Shown: positions 33,264 to 41,545, counted from the first letter of the stretch. The stretch is 64,000 bases of DNA from Sinotaia quadrata (GCA_028829895.1 CM054179.1:54721391-54785390), one strand, 5' to 3'. Translations and numbers: made by a program. Notes: generated by a model not told the origin, from the letters alone.

Positions 33264-35334
33264 ATGCTTGTGCGTCTGTGTATGTGCGTGTGTGCATGTA
33301 TTGGCGTGCTTTTGAACATCTTAGGAAATAAATTGCCGTTGTAAACAGCACTCACTGTCGCTGTACCAGGCAGGAACAACCAGACGATTCAATGGACGAT
33401 TGGACTGACCAAAGTCTGCAGGGTGGTTGCAGGTGCCGTCAGCGATACGGAACGTGCTGTCTACGCCGGGACAGAGAGGTTTCTGTCAGACAAAGAAAAT
33501 GGCATACACCAGAAACCGCGATAAGACAATTCAGTGATTTGTCACAACATACTAGCAGTAAACTTCTGGACATCAGTACGGATTATAATAAGGCAAGAGG
33601 AATTTTCAGCAAGGAAAGTGTTTTAGAAGTTGAGAAAGATGAATATAAGGGACTTTTTAGGAAGGAAAGTGAGTTAAAGTAGAGAAAGATGAATATAAGG
33701 GACTTTTTAGGAAGGAAAGTGAGTTAAAGTAGAGAAAGATCAATATAAGGGATTTTTTAGGAAGGAAAGTGAGTTAAAGTAGAGAAAGATGAATATAAGG
33801 GACTTTTTAGGAAGGAAAGTGAGTTAAAGTAGAGAAAGATGAATATAAGGGACTTTTTAGGAAGGAAAGTGAGTTAAAGTAGAGAAAGATCAATATAAGG
33901 GACTTTTTAAGAAGGAAAGTGAGTTAAAGTAGAGAAAGATTAATCCTAGGGACTTTTTAGGAAGGAAAGTGAGTTAAAAGTCGAGAAAGATTAATCCTAG
34001 GGACTTTTTAAGAAGGAAAGCGAGTTTAAAATCGTGAATGATGAATACTAGCGGAAACATCAAACGATGATACTTAAAAGTGAAACGATAATATGATACG
34101 AGTGCTGTTTGTTATTGTCACAGATTTTCATTTTCATGACCACAAATGTACGAATTGAAAGAAATTTTATACAGACAACAAATGTACGAATTTAAAGAAA
34201 TTTTATACAGACAACAAATGTGTGAATTTAAAGAAATTTTATACAGACCACAAATGTACGAATTTAAAGAAATTTTATACAGACCACAAATGTACGAATT
34301 GAAAGAAATGTTATACAGACCACAACTGTTTGAATTTAAAGAAATTTTATTTTGCAAATATGATTACCCTCCTTGTCGGACGTTTTAATTTCTTTGTAGT
34401 GGCGGTTTGGGGATTTCTCTTATTAGTATATGGGTCAACAGGCACGGAGCTGCAGACTTCTGGGTGGCAGATGTCTCTGTCTTGAGCTAAATAATAAAGG
34501 AACATCATACTAAGCAGCCTGGAGTATAGAAATTGACTCAGAATATGGCATAATAAGATCTAACAGCCTGCAGTAGTATCAAAGCTAGAGAGGGAGGGTG
34601 TACCTTTTTACCTGTTTTTGTTCTCTCTCTTTCTTTCTCTTTCTCTAACTTTCATTCTTTAGATCTCATTATGTCTGTAGAATGTTTCGATATTTCACAC
34701 AGTTTTTATCTTTCTCTTTATTTATTTCTCATGATCTCCCTCAAATTTTCTATCTTGCATTCTCTCTGTCTCTCTCACTGTATTCTGTCTTGGTTTATTT
34801 CTCGCTCTTTCTTTATGAATCTGTCTTTCAGCCCGAGTGTCTCAGTCTCTAAGCATTTTTGCCAGACTTACTGACAGAGCGACAGGTACAGAGAGAAATG
34901 AGAGAATGACAAACGGAGACAGAATTCAGAGAGAGATCAATCAGAAATCGATCTGGTAACACGTTTATTGCAGAGAAATATAAAGGGCTTGCCCGATATA
35001 CAAAAAAAAAAATCTCTCCAGTAAAAAATTTCAACTACCCCATGAATTTATCTAAGACAAATTAATGTTGAAATATCAAATGAAAGAGAATCATTTAGTC
35101 AAGAGAGAAATGGCCCCCAGAGAAAGGAAAAGGGATGTTGCTTATAAAGAGCAAATTAAAAGGAGGAAATGGAGAAAAAGACAGAAATTTACTGAGGTGT
35201 TGGCTGGTAAAGTGTAAGGAGTCATTTTGTATACGACATTTGTTTGGTGAATTAATTATCAGCCGAGAAACAGGGAATCACATACCTTGAGCAGGCTGAT
35301 AATTCGCCCAAACAGCAAAACAGATAATTAGTGC
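19266..35334 (-). CDS. Animal haem peroxidase, secreted type, 15 visible exons
   Basis: Member of the animal haem peroxidase (peroxidase-cyclooxygenase) superfamily, which uses H2O2 to oxidise halides or organic substrates; probably secreted. Exons in transcript order: 35286-35334, 34368-34486, 33356-33482, 32394-32570, 29901-29958, 28862-28968, 28223-28324, 27374-27472, 25729-26032, 23282-23465, 22736-22932, 20911-21083, 20349-20410, 19704-19772, 19266-19328. All phases agree. Visible motifs: hydrophobic leader, distal QWGQFMDHD (catalytic His; haem-ester Asp), calcium loop TSFVDAS, CFLAGDERVNE (catalytic Arg, haem-ester Glu), proximal [18 protein letters not shown] with its Asn, and [12 protein letters not shown]. 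Exon 20349-20410 carries an in-frame TAA, so the C-terminus may be lost or the gene may be degenerating. The initiator exon was not found. Orthology within the family (peroxidasin, chorion peroxidase, other) is not settled; no Ig or LRR domains are present. Confidence 0.92.
19704..19772 (-). CDS. Peroxidase exon [11 protein letters not shown]
   Basis: Acceptor CGTTTAG, donor CTCAAG|gtaaga; 23 codons, phase 0 to 0. It encodes [20 protein letters not shown], matching the family's LARV-I-C-DN(G/T) segment near the C-terminus. Confidence 0.82.
19950..20265 (-). repeat. Array with donor-like AGGTAAG units after exon 20349
   Basis: Five or six units of about 60 bp with GATTAATTCGCTTGTTTTTT and ATCACCATGCTTACCTATGT. 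On the gene strand each reads CATAGGTAAGCATGG or CAAGGTAAGTATG, a good 5' splice-site string. Confidence 0.85.
20349..20410 (-). pseudogene. Peroxidase exon with in-frame TAA
   Basis: Acceptor CTTCTAG, donor ATCAAG|gtgaga; 62 bases, phase 1 to 0, exactly what the neighbours need. It reads [14 protein letters not shown], then TAA (plus-strand 20364-20366), then SSVIK. The family pattern NPF(T/S)-x-x-Q(L/V)-x-EI(R/K)-x-S matches with the stop at the basic position after EI. A diverged second copy at about 20420-20465 has TAG at the same place. Confidence 0.65.
20590..20930 (-). repeat. 60-bp array derived from the exon 20911 donor
   Basis: Units of 60 bp (TTTATCATTGTTATAACATA at 20681, 20741, 20801, 20861). 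On the gene strand most carry AAACAAAGTGAGAC, matching the true junction AAACAAG|gtgagac at 20911. Two unit variants alternate (one with GTGATAC). Confidence 0.9.
20911..21083 (-). CDS. Peroxidase exon with DDIDLYSGG and RYFFEN
   Basis: Acceptor ATTCTAG, donor CAAG|gtgaga; phase 2 to 1. It encodes [31 protein letters not shown] and GDRYFFEN, matching family motifs. An internal GTGAGA is not used because homology runs on past it. Confidence 0.93.
21628..21686. repeat. CA microsatellite
   Basis: Nearly pure (AC)n of about 29 units in a peroxidase intron. Confidence 0.98.
22085..22430 (-). repeat. 37-bp array with repeated GTAAGT donors
   Basis: Eight units of GCCAACTTACTGTTAAACTT plus GAATGTGGTCATCTAAA. 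On the gene strand each has ACAGTAAGTTGGC. It resembles the true exon 22736 donor context (TCATC, AAAG, ACTTACT and ACTT in the same order on the plus strand), about 300 bp away. Confidence 0.9.
22447..22607. mobile_element. Short non-autonomous hAT-like element (MITE)
   Basis: The 161-bp element starts CAGCCTTTCTCAACC and ends GGTTGGTAAACCCTG, an imperfect hAT-type terminal inverted repeat (CAG...CTG). Flanking octamers GTCTCTAG and GTCATCAG match at five of eight positions, consistent with an old 8-bp target duplication. It lies in a peroxidase intron between the decoy-donor array and the real donor. Confidence 0.7.
22736..22932 (-). CDS. Peroxidase exon with [10 protein letters not shown]
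   Basis: Acceptor TTCGCAG, donor TACGA|gtaagt; phase 0 to 2. It encodes [17 protein letters not shown] and [16 protein letters not shown]. The Asn matches the one that hydrogen-bonds the proximal His in this family. Confidence 0.95.
23282..23465 (-). CDS. Peroxidase exon with proximal His, RMGHTLI
   Basis: Acceptor TGAACAG, donor GAAGAA|gtaagt; phase 2 to 0. It encodes [11 protein letters not shown]; the His is the proximal haem ligand. A run of CTGAC-containing repeats abuts the acceptor on the upstream side. Confidence 0.94.
23466..23615 (-). repeat. 21-bp array abutting an acceptor, branch-point-like
   Basis: Seven units of AGTGCAAACATATTCAATGT. On the gene strand each contains TTTGCACTGACATTG; CTGAC fits a branch-point consensus. 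The last unit runs directly into the real TTTGCACTGACTGAACAG acceptor of exon 23465. Confidence 0.88.
23880..24040. repeat. Short array GGATTTCGTGTCTTCGTGTA
   Basis: Three or four partial units mixing TGGATTGTTGTACATGTAAG, GTATTTTCATAGGGATTTCG and TGTCTTCGTGTAAATC in an intron of the peroxidase. Confidence 0.75.
24357..24412. repeat. TG microsatellite
   Basis: Nearly pure (TG)n of about 28 units. Confidence 0.98.
24765..24960. other. GC-rich block with two perfect hairpins
   Basis: A poly-C/G-rich island in AT-rich intron DNA. Two perfect 8-bp stems follow each other: AGGGATTT (24882-24889) with AAATCCCT (24899-24906), loop 9; and GGTTGGTG (24929-24936) with CACCAACC (24942-24949), loop 5. 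It might be a structured RNA or a transposon end; no family recognised. Confidence 0.5.
25005..25335. repeat. 27-bp minisatellite
   Basis: About 12 units of TGTTTGTGGAGTCCTCTAGC plus ACTTACA. Early units are 31-32 bp (ACTTACTTAAA), later ones 27 bp. The 27-bp section gives a spurious frame of nine-residue repeats. Confidence 0.95.
25683..25735 (-). repeat. Short array of the exon 25729 donor
   Basis: On the gene strand the real junction TTCAG|GTGTGT is followed by two further 20-22-bp units starting CAGGCATGTC and CAGGTGTGTC, spaced by TTTATTAATGA and TGTTTAATGT. The last keeps a full decoy donor. Confidence 0.75.
25729..26032 (-). CDS. Peroxidase largest exon, GDERVNEHP to TEFSSAAFR
   Basis: Acceptor GCTGTAG, donor TTCAG|gtgtgt; phase 1 to 2. 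It encodes [15 protein letters not shown] (equivalents of myeloperoxidase Arg239 and Glu242), FLRFHNWAA, and [11 protein letters not shown]. It ends just before the proximal histidine. Confidence 0.95.
26270..26425. repeat. 37-bp array TCAGAGAATAGCTACACTTC
   Basis: Four units with ACCAGTAAAATACTTTG; in a peroxidase intron. The last is truncated. Confidence 0.92.
26470..27330. repeat. 45-bp minisatellite, about 18 units
   Basis: Units of GTCTGTATACGTCATATTTA, TAATAACAAAAAAAGGGATA, TGTAT. The 3' units diverge and gain TG runs. Since 45 is a multiple of three, both strands have roughly 200-residue open frames of 15-residue repeats; neither is supported as a gene. It ends about 45 bp from the donor of exon 27374. 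Confidence 0.96.
27374..27472 (-). CDS. Peroxidase exon ending CFLAG
   Basis: Acceptor ATTTTCAG, donor GCAG|gtaatc; phase 1 to 1. It encodes [13 protein letters not shown] and RNDICFLAG, leading into the GDERVNE motif of the next exon. Confidence 0.9.
27500..27870 (-). repeat. 38-40-bp array derived from an acceptor
   Basis: Seven or eight units of GAATTGAAAATATTTGTTAT plus ACTTCTTTAAATATGTC. On the gene strand each ends AACAAATATTTTCAATTCAG, resembling the true acceptor of exon 27472 (GAATATTTTCAG). Confidence 0.85.
28070..28222 (-). repeat. 65-bp tandem repeat abutting a donor
   Basis: Two full units share GGTCCAATTAATTTATTGAT and GCGTGCTGAATTAACTGCA. The last unit ends at GCACTTACG, which is the exon 28223 donor region; earlier units have GCACAAACG and GCATAAAT there, so the donor is only partly shared. 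Confidence 0.7.
28223..28324 (-). CDS. Peroxidase exon, calcium loop TSFVDAS and VYG
   Basis: Acceptor ATGTCAG, donor AGAC|gtaagt; phase 1 to 1. It encodes [16 protein letters not shown] and TVYGSDEE. The T-x-F-x-D-x-S loop matches the calcium site of myeloperoxidase. Confidence 0.93.
28625..28860 (-). repeat. 37-bp array GTCAAGCGGTACTGCATGAC abutting a donor
   Basis: About seven units of roughly 30-37 bp with TGCGTTACGACTATTTGCG. The last unit runs into the donor of exon 28862 (GGTACGTGCACTCACTTA), which resembles the unit's GGTACTGCATGACTGCGTTA. Confidence 0.85.
28862..28968 (-). CDS. Peroxidase exon with CFPI motif
   Basis: Acceptor CTTACAG, donor AATAA|gtgagt; phase 2 to 1. It encodes [15 protein letters not shown] and DCMELIRSA, matching the family pattern CFPI-x-(n)-C-M-x-F-x-R-S. 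Confidence 0.9.
29620..29937 (-). repeat. 94-bp array of exon end plus donor
   Basis: Four copies; the CATG next to the donor lies at about 29902, 29808, 29714 and (diverged) 29624. Each has about 36 nt of exon 29901-29958 (GCAGGCCCGTTACATGA on the gene strand) followed by GTAAGTACAC. The two middle copies keep perfect decoy donors. Confidence 0.95.
29901..29958 (-). CDS. Peroxidase short exon, donor duplicated in tandem
   Basis: Acceptor TTTTTAG, donor CATGA|gtaagt; phase 1 to 2. It encodes [20 protein letters not shown], the Cys-containing loop that leads into CFPI in this family. Its 3' half plus donor is repeated three more times downstream. Confidence 0.85.
30443..30517. repeat. GT microsatellite
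   Basis: (GT)n with single interruptions, ending in a short TATATA run. Confidence 0.98.
31290..31985. repeat. Two intronic arrays, CAACAGCAATCAATCAC and AGCATTAAAACAACAAAA
   Basis: At 31290-31480 three or four units of AATAATTCACTTTTAACATA. At 31775-31985 six or seven units of TTTAGCATTAAAACAACAAA plus ATAAAGCCTCC, one with a run of nine or more C. In a peroxidase intron. Confidence 0.85.
32075..32335. repeat. 48/51-bp array GATGCGTACAGCTGCTGAAC
   Basis: Five units of AATGATGAACATAAATCTAA, then AAG(TAA)GACCTGATGCG. The two unit lengths differ by TAA. It lies 60 bp past the donor of exon 32394. Confidence 0.95.
32394..32570 (-). CDS. Peroxidase exon with distal haem motif WGQFMDHD
   Basis: Acceptor CTTTGCAG, donor ATCG|gtcagt; phase 1 to 1. 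It encodes [15 protein letters not shown] and [17 protein letters not shown]. In myeloperoxidase the Asp and His of this motif are the haem-ester Asp94 and the distal catalytic His95. Confidence 0.95.
33190..33262. repeat. TG microsatellite
   Basis: Pure (TG)n of about 36 units near the donor of peroxidase exon 33356. A two-copy repeat (TTGTTAAGATCGATAA) lies nearby at 32850-32960. Confidence 0.98.
33356..33482 (-). CDS. Peroxidase exon, start of catalytic domain
   Basis: Acceptor TCTGACAG, donor GACA|gtgagt; phase 0 to 1. It encodes [18 protein letters not shown] and then [15 protein letters not shown], matching the family pattern YR-x-DG-x-CN before the distal motif. Confidence 0.9.
33600..34030. 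repeat. 50-bp minisatellite
   Basis: About eight units of GAAGGAAAGTGAGTTAAAGT, AGAGAAAGATGAATATAAGG, GACTTTTTAG. Later units carry TTAATCCTAG in place of GAATATAAG. Upstream (on the gene strand) of exon 33482. Confidence 0.95.
34140..34345. repeat. 39-40-bp array ACAAATGTACGAATTTAAAG
   Basis: Five or six units with AAATTTTATACAGACCAC. It starts about 22 bp past the donor of peroxidase exon 34368 and does not include the donor. Confidence 0.93.
34368..34486 (-). CDS. Peroxidase exon, Cys-containing N-terminal segment
   Basis: Acceptor ATTTAG, donor AGG|gtaatc; phase 1 to 0, matching both neighbours. It encodes [14 protein letters not shown] followed by a Lys/Arg/Thr-rich segment, consistent with a propeptide before the catalytic domain (inference). 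Confidence 0.72.
35286..35334 (-). CDS. Peroxidase exon, hydrophobic core of signal peptide
   Basis: Minus-strand acceptor TTGCAG, donor CAAG|gtatgt; phase 0 to 1. It encodes [16 protein letters not shown], a hydrophobic run followed by small and polar residues as at a signal-peptidase site. The initiator Met must lie in an exon further upstream (coordinate above 35340). Confidence 0.7.
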
Positions 35335-35465
35335 CTGCAAGCATAAATAACAGCGGCCTTTATTCATTGATAAATAGTCACGCTTAAGAAAACAGCAAAA
35401 CAGACATTAGTGTCTGCAATCATAAATAACAGCAGCCTTTATTCACTGATGAATAGTCACACTTA
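35300..35465 (-). repeat. Tandem duplication of a 3' splice site
   Basis: Two copies of a block of about 80 bp with CATAAATAACAGCGGCCTTT and AACAGCAAAACAGA. On the gene strand the real acceptor TTGCAG|GCACTAAT and the copy TTGCAGACACTAAT both persist. Confidence 0.85.
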
Positions 35466-36044
35466 AGAACACATTCCCAAGCAATTTATAACCAATAAAC
35501 ATATAATGATAAGATATACATTTAAAAAAAATTGAATAAGGTGCATAACAAGAATTAAAACTTCATTCTTTCACAGGGTGACTACGGAGAAAATCCTTTT
35601 AACCATTTGTATCTATCGCAAATATGTGTAATGTTCTGTAGTCTCATCTGAGAGGAAGTAATTAGTAAATAAGTTCTACGTTAGGGGAGGGGGGAAACAG
35701 ATAGATAGATCAGTATAAACATCATTGAAAGAACGACTACTAAACATCATTGTCGCCGCGTGGATTTTACATGAACAATCCCTCTATGTGTACCCTTAAC
35801 TTTATACATACTTGGTGGGCGTGTCGTCATCCAAAGCAATGTGACACAGAATGCTTCTATTAACCACACTAATTATACTAAGCGAATATATTTCGAGCAA
35901 TAATCAAAACAGTCTTTTAAAATATTGTGTCACCTTGCCAGTTTGAAGTCGTTTAGTTTTATTTAGACTAATTTCAGCGAGCATAGCTACACGTCACGTG
36001 GTAGACGTGGTTCAAAAGAAAGAGTGCAGGGCGCACCATTGCTC

Positions 36045-36312
36045 CGAATGTTGTTTGTTTCATGGCTACAGATGTGATTAGTTACAAAGAAGTGTTGTTT
36101 GTTTCATGGCTACAGATGTGATTAGTTACAAAGAAGTGTTGTTTGTTTCATGGCTACAGATGTGATTAGTTACAAAGAAGTGTTGTTTGTTTCATGGCTA
36201 CAGATGTGATTAGTTACAAAGAAGTGTTGTTTGTTTCATGGCTACAGATGTGATTAGTTACAAAGAAGTGTTGTTGGTTTCATGGCTACAGATGTGATTC
36301 GTTACAAAGAAG
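36045..36312. repeat. 44-bp minisatellite, six units
   Basis: Units of GTGTTGTTTGTTTCATGGCT, ACAGATGTGATTAGTTACAA, AGAA. On the minus strand each contains TGTAGCCATGAAACAAAC, an ATG in good context after a possible acceptor; whether the innermost copy is the missing peroxidase start exon is unproven. Confidence 0.95.
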
Positions 36313-36859
36313 TATTCAAACAAAGCGTTGGTCTTTAAGCTTTAAATATAAAATAAAATGAAATGTTGCAGTCTCTACGAACGTGGGTTTGCTGTAGTAT
36401 AGTAATTTTTCGTTCTTTAATAATTTCATTGGAAATAAGAATTGCTGTTATAGTTCGATTTTAGCAATCTGTTTTCCAAAACTGATTTCAAAATCACAGC
36501 ACAAGTTAGACTGCATTTTAGTGGAGTGCTGTCATGCAAAATGATCAATGAATTACCCTACATGGAACAGGTGCAATGTAATATAGAGTTTTCCAGCAAA
36601 CATTGACGTAAACATTACAGTACAGTTTAAAATTGTTGTGCAGTTTTCATACAGTCTGACTTGGGAATAATAGCGCACTTTCGACACTCAATGTTGTGGA
36701 GTGTTCACACAAAATGTCCTGCGAAGAAGTACATTGTGAAATACTGAAGTGAAATGGTGCCACGGTTTATAATTATTTAATTACATTCTAATTAACTTTC
36801 TTTAATTTGGAGTACATGTATTTTCATACTCTGTGAACTATAAATTACAGTAAACGTTA

Positions 36860-37350
36860 AGTTAAAGCTGCACAGTAATTGAGCGTATTCATACATTAAT
36901 GTGAAACACATACATGTTAAAGCTGCCTTGTAAATGAGCGTATTCATACACAAATGTAAATTACATACATGTTAAATCTGCATTATAAATGAGCGTATTC
37001 ACACGTTAATGTGAATTACATACATGTTAAAGCTGAACTATAAATGAGCATATTCATACATTAATATAAATTACATATATGTTAAAGCTGCTCTATAAAT
37101 CAGCGTATTCATACGTTAATGTGAATTACATGCATGTTAATGCTGCACTATAAAAGAGCATACGTTAATGTGAATTACTTACATGTTAAAGCTGCAATAT
37201 AAATGAGCGTATTCATACGTTAATGTGAATTACATACTTGTTAAAGCTGCACTATAAAAGAGCATACGTTAATGTGAATTACATACATGTTAAAGCTACA
37301 CTATAAATGAGTGTATTCATACGTTAATGTGAAATACATACATGTTAGAA
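36860..37350. repeat. 58-bp array CATACGTTAATGTGAATTAC
   Basis: Eight or nine diverged units with ATACATGTTAAAGCTGCACT and ATAAATGAGCGTATT; some lack about 12 bp. Confidence 0.93.
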
Positions 37351-37489
37351 CGATAGCTGAGCGTGTTCACACATAAAGAAGTGTGAATTACACGTTAAAT
37401 CTTCAAAAACAGAGAATATTTTCAAGCCCAATAACAAGCCCAAAAATTAGATTACATGTAAAAATCTAGTGGTGCGTTTTCATTTACAA

Positions 37490-38040
37490 TGGCCTTGCAA
37501 ATTACCGTATATATAATGGTTGCCATGGTGATGTGCTTCAGATCCAAAATATGAAAATGAGTGTGAAGAGACGGTTTGGTGTGTTTTCGTCTCCTTGCCA
37601 AGGAAGTGTGAAAAGTGAAAAGTTTTGAATTAACTTTTTATAAGTACCTCTTTCACTGGATTGGTGGAACATGGTCTATTTACTTAACAGGATGCTATGT
37701 ATTTATAATTAACTCCTCTCTTGGATTGGTGGGATCTGGTAATGTATTTATTAATAGGTCTAACGTGCCTAACAGTAATTTTAGCAAACCTTTCCACTTA
37801 AAAAATAAAATGTCCTTTTGTTTAGTTTGATGTATTATTTTTCTAAATATTTTTTAAGTCTCTCTCCATTTCTTTCCTTCATTTTCTCTCTCTCTCTCTT
37901 GTTCTCTCCCTCACTTTCTTTTTTTTCTCTCTCTTACTCTTTCTTTCCCTATCTCGCAAGTCTCATTTTCTCTCTCTTTTTCTCCATTCCTTTCACTCAA
38001 TTTTTCTCAGTCTCTCTCTGGGATAAACTAGAATAATGAA
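37490..38040. other. No gene seen; CT-rich stretch
   Basis: AT-rich DNA followed by a polypyrimidine stretch of CTCTCT and TTTCTT at about 37855-38020. No supported coding content. Confidence 0.5.
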
Positions 38041-38064
38041 CAATCATTTCAATTTTAAATTTGT

Positions 38065-38690
38065 ACAACTAGCAAGAGTGCTCTTCAGGAATGGACTTTG
38101 TACACCTAGGAAGATTACTCTTCAGATAAATGGACTGTGTATACCCAGTAAGAGTACTCTTCAGGTAAATGGACTTTGTACACCCAGCAAGAGTATACTC
38201 TTCAGGTAAATTGATTTTGTACACCTAGCAAGAGTACTCTTCGGGTAAATGGACTTTGTACACCTAGCAAGAGTACTCTTCGGGTAAATGGACTTTGTAC
38301 ACCTAGCAAGAGTACTCTTCAGGTAAATGGACTTTGTACACCTAGCAAGAGTACTCTTCAGGTAAATGGACTTTGTACACCCAGCAAGAGTACTCTTCGG
38401 GTAAATTGATTTTGTACACCTAGCAAGAGTACTCTTCAGGTAAATGGACTTTGTACACCTAGCAAGAGTACTCTTCGGGTAAATGGACTTTGTACACCCA
38501 GCAAGAGTATACTCTTCAGGTAAATGGACTTTGTACACCTAGCAAGAGTACTCTTCAGGTAAATGGACTTTGTACACCTAGCAAGAGTACTCTTCGGGTA
38601 AATGGACTTTGTACACCTAGCAAGAGTACTCTTCAGGTAAATGGACTTTGTACACCTAGCAAGAGTACTCTTCGGGTAAATGGACTCGAA
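38065..38690. repeat. 39-bp minisatellite with a palindrome in each unit
   Basis: About 16 units of TTTGTACACCTAGCAAGAGT and ACTCTTCAGGTAAATGGAC. Each holds the perfect 12-base palindrome AAGAGTACTCTT and a CAGGTAAAT donor-like string (plus strand). The minus-strand frames are by-products (39 is a multiple of three). Confidence 0.96.
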
Positions 38691-38794
38691 TGAAAATGTT
38701 GCTATTGTCCTTAGTTGCCGCAAGTTGAAGTATTAATGAAAGCATGCACTCGACCAAAATCATGAATTCCTGAACATTTCTTTTCATTATTACA

Positions 38795-38878
38795 GGAAGT
38801 AAAGACACGACCTGCTATGAACGCAAGATGGCTGGCGAAATGCCACCTGGTTTTCCACCATATCTTTGTTGCACCAAG
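38795..38878 (+). CDS. Possible exon, unrecognised
   Basis: Between a TTATTACAG acceptor and an AAG|gtgtat donor there is an open stretch in two frames, one reading CYERKMAGEMPPGFPPYLC. Base composition is less AT-rich than around it. No family recognised; it could equally be old transposon sequence. Confidence 0.2.
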
Positions 38879-39025
38879 GTGTATACTATCATGGCACTTA
38901 TACACCTTGTTTTCCTCTTTACCCTACTTTTACCTAAGATTTTCTCTTTTTTGTTAAATACTGAAACAGGATATAATGAAGCAACAAAACTCATTGGCTC
39001 AGCAATCTGATGATGTCACACGCGG

Positions 39026-39070
39026 GATGGATGGATGGATGGATGGATGGATGGATAGGTAGATAGATAA
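39026..39070. repeat. GGAT microsatellite
   Basis: (GGAT)n of about nine units, running into GATA units. Confidence 0.95.
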
Positions 39071-39905
39071 CACGTAAGTTGTCAATGTTTCTACTTTTAA
39101 CTCTCTCTCTATCACACACACAGTGCACACATACACACATATAAACACGCGTACCATTAAAGTATTTATTTATTCCACTTTCTGTTTACATAATCTGACA
39201 GCACTCCGAGAAAAACTGCGTAGACACATAGATTTGGAAACATGCTAAAGAGATTAACCAGCATGTGGTAAAAAAAAACAGCCACCAACTGAATGGCAAT
39301 GACTTTTAATCGAGTGAGCAGGTCAGAAAAATAATGTCTGTTTACCTCTTACAGATTAATTTTATTTATGTTTTGCTACTGTATGAACATTATCGCCCTT
39401 TTTAAAACCGAGAAGTACTTTTAAACAATAAATAGTTTTGTCAATTTTGGCTAGAGTTAATACTTAGAGTATTGCGTCGCTTTATTTTATAATAAATTTA
39501 TAAATGACCATTTTATATACCTATAGTTTGACACTTGTTTCCTTTCTATTATTTTCTTTATATATGTTTATAAAATCATAAGATAATAGAGAGAAATAGT
39601 GGCTTGTCCAAGAACATTCCCCGTTGCGTCATATTACCCGTTCATTGCAAAATGTTTGTGCTTGAAAATAATTGTTATGCTTTTATTTATAATATATACG
39701 GGAGAATAAAGCATAGAATGATGAAATTCGAATCATATTCAACAACTCTGATAAACATATTGAAAAGTAAACAAACAACTATGCAAATCTGATTTCAATT
39801 GACGAACATAGTTACCATGGATATGTATACCGAATGCGATGAGGCAGGGTTAATAGATTAGTATTTCTCCTAATTAATCCCTATAACCCCGCCCTTAAAT
39901 GACTT

Positions 39906-39943
39906 TATAAAATGCGGACAAAAATCTTGGTCGAGTCTCAGTG
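39906..39943 (+). promoter_or_regulatory. Possible TATA box and initiator
   Basis: TATAAAA at 39906-39912 is followed at 34 bases by TCAGTG (39938-39943), an initiator-like string. Downstream to about 40400 is a less AT-rich block with an open frame (ATG at 40045) and a CTTG|gtgagt donor-like site at about 40170. It could be a promoter with first exon or part of an LTR. No protein family recognised. Confidence 0.3.
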
Positions 39944-40489
39944 CCCCTTACTGACTTAGAGTTCGAATAACATCACCTGCACTGACTGCTACTGGACCAA
40001 AACCTCTCTAAATTCTGGCACCTTTAAGCTACATTTTTGCCCGTATGGTTTGGTCTTCACACCTCTTGATACCCTGGCGGTACACTTACGGTATGCGAGG
40101 TGTCTGTGTTACAACTAAACAAAGATCCGCCCCCTCCCCCACATCTGCCAATCTGCACACCGAACTTGGTGAGTCATACTTTCAATTCTCAACAATGCAT
40201 GGGTCGACTTGCCGACTTGCCCGTCACTGTTCGACTCTTGTCAGCAGCCCCCAAAACACAATACAGCTTTGTGAATGGTCCTTTCAAAATCTTGTCCAGA
40301 ATCTCCTTGCAGTCAGGCAGATTATGCAGATTCATTTTCTTGCCAAAACTGTATCATACAATGAGAAGAAGCACTCAGAAGGAAATCCCAAGTAGGATAC
40401 AGAGATAAAAAGAAGCAGAAAAGCTTTGAAGCACTGATTAAAAAATATGTGACGTGTAAATATTTTTATAAAAAATATCTATTTAAACA

Positions 40490-40492
40490 CAT

Positions 40493-40566
<74 letters not shown>

Positions 40567-40570
40567 CTCT
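40490..40570. repeat. CT microsatellite
   Basis: (CT)n of about 26 units, then TTTC units. Confidence 0.97.
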
Positions 40571-40884
40571 CAGACAACTCACATTAAATTTGTACCTGTG
40601 CGTCCAACTTGATTATTGCACAGTGACTCAATCATAATGAAACACAATAGAAAATTATTGAAAAAATTCACTAAGCATGAATTTCACTCTCAGTCAGCTG
40701 TTCTAATTTTAATTTCTAATTCTAATTTTATTACAGGAATATAAGTTTGAGAATGCTTGTGGAGAGATATGGGAGTGTACACATATTTTAGACCTGAATC
40801 TTAGCACTCTCCCTTGATTTGATTTTTCCAGAGTTGAGTGCACCTTTTCTATCGTTATCTACTGCACTCTACTTGAACTACATT

Positions 40885-41195
40885 GGTACTGTGTCCAACA
40901 CTATTCGTTACCCTGGTAACAGGAATGCTGGGAATTGGTACTGTGTCCAACACTATTTGTTACCCTGGTAGCAGGAATGCTGGGAATTGGTACTGGGTCC
41001 AACACTATTCGTTACCCTGTCAGGGTTGCTGGAATTGGTACTGTGTCCAACATTATTTGTTACCCTGGTAACAGGAAAGCTGGGAATCGGTACTGTGTCC
41101 AACATTATTCGTTACCCTGGTAACAGGAAAGCTGGGAATCGGTACTGTGTCCAACACTATTCGTTACCCTGTCAGGGTTGCTGGGAATTGGTTAC
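40885..41195. repeat. 52-bp array TTGGTACTGTGTCCAACACT
   Basis: Six units with ATTCGTTACCCTGGTAACAG and GAATGCTGGGAA. Two units carry a shorter GTCAGGGTTGCTGG form, giving a partly periodic pattern. Confidence 0.95.
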
Positions 41196-41545
41196 GTGAA
41201 TCTCCATTCCAGAACCACCAACTGGAAATTGGTTATGTGACTTTCCATTACAGAACCACCAACTGGAAATTGGTTATGTGACTTTCCATTACAGAACCAC
41301 CAACTGGAAATTGGTTATGTGACTTTCCATTACAGAACCACCAGCTAGAAATTGGTTATGTGACTTTCCATTACAGAACCACCAGCTAGAAATTGGTTAT
41401 GTGACTTTCCATTACAGAACCACCAGCTAGAAATTGGTTATGTGACTTTCCATTACAGAACCACCAGCTAGAAATTGGTTATGTGACTTTCCATTACAGA
41501 ACCACCAGCTAGAAATTGGTTATGTGACTTTCCATTACAGAACCA
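41195..41545 (+). repeat. 41-bp array containing an acceptor, TTTCCATTACAG
   Basis: Eight or nine units of AACCACCAGCTAGAAATTGG plus TTATGTGACTTTCCATTACAG. The last unit's ATTACAG directly precedes the open stretch at 41541 (AACCATAGAAGTTGGG), which resembles the unit, so the array may copy a 3' splice site. Confidence 0.93.

Noticed and set aside
38161..38723. Repeat-protein frames on the minus strand
   Set aside because: By-products of the 39-bp array; the plus strand is open too in part.
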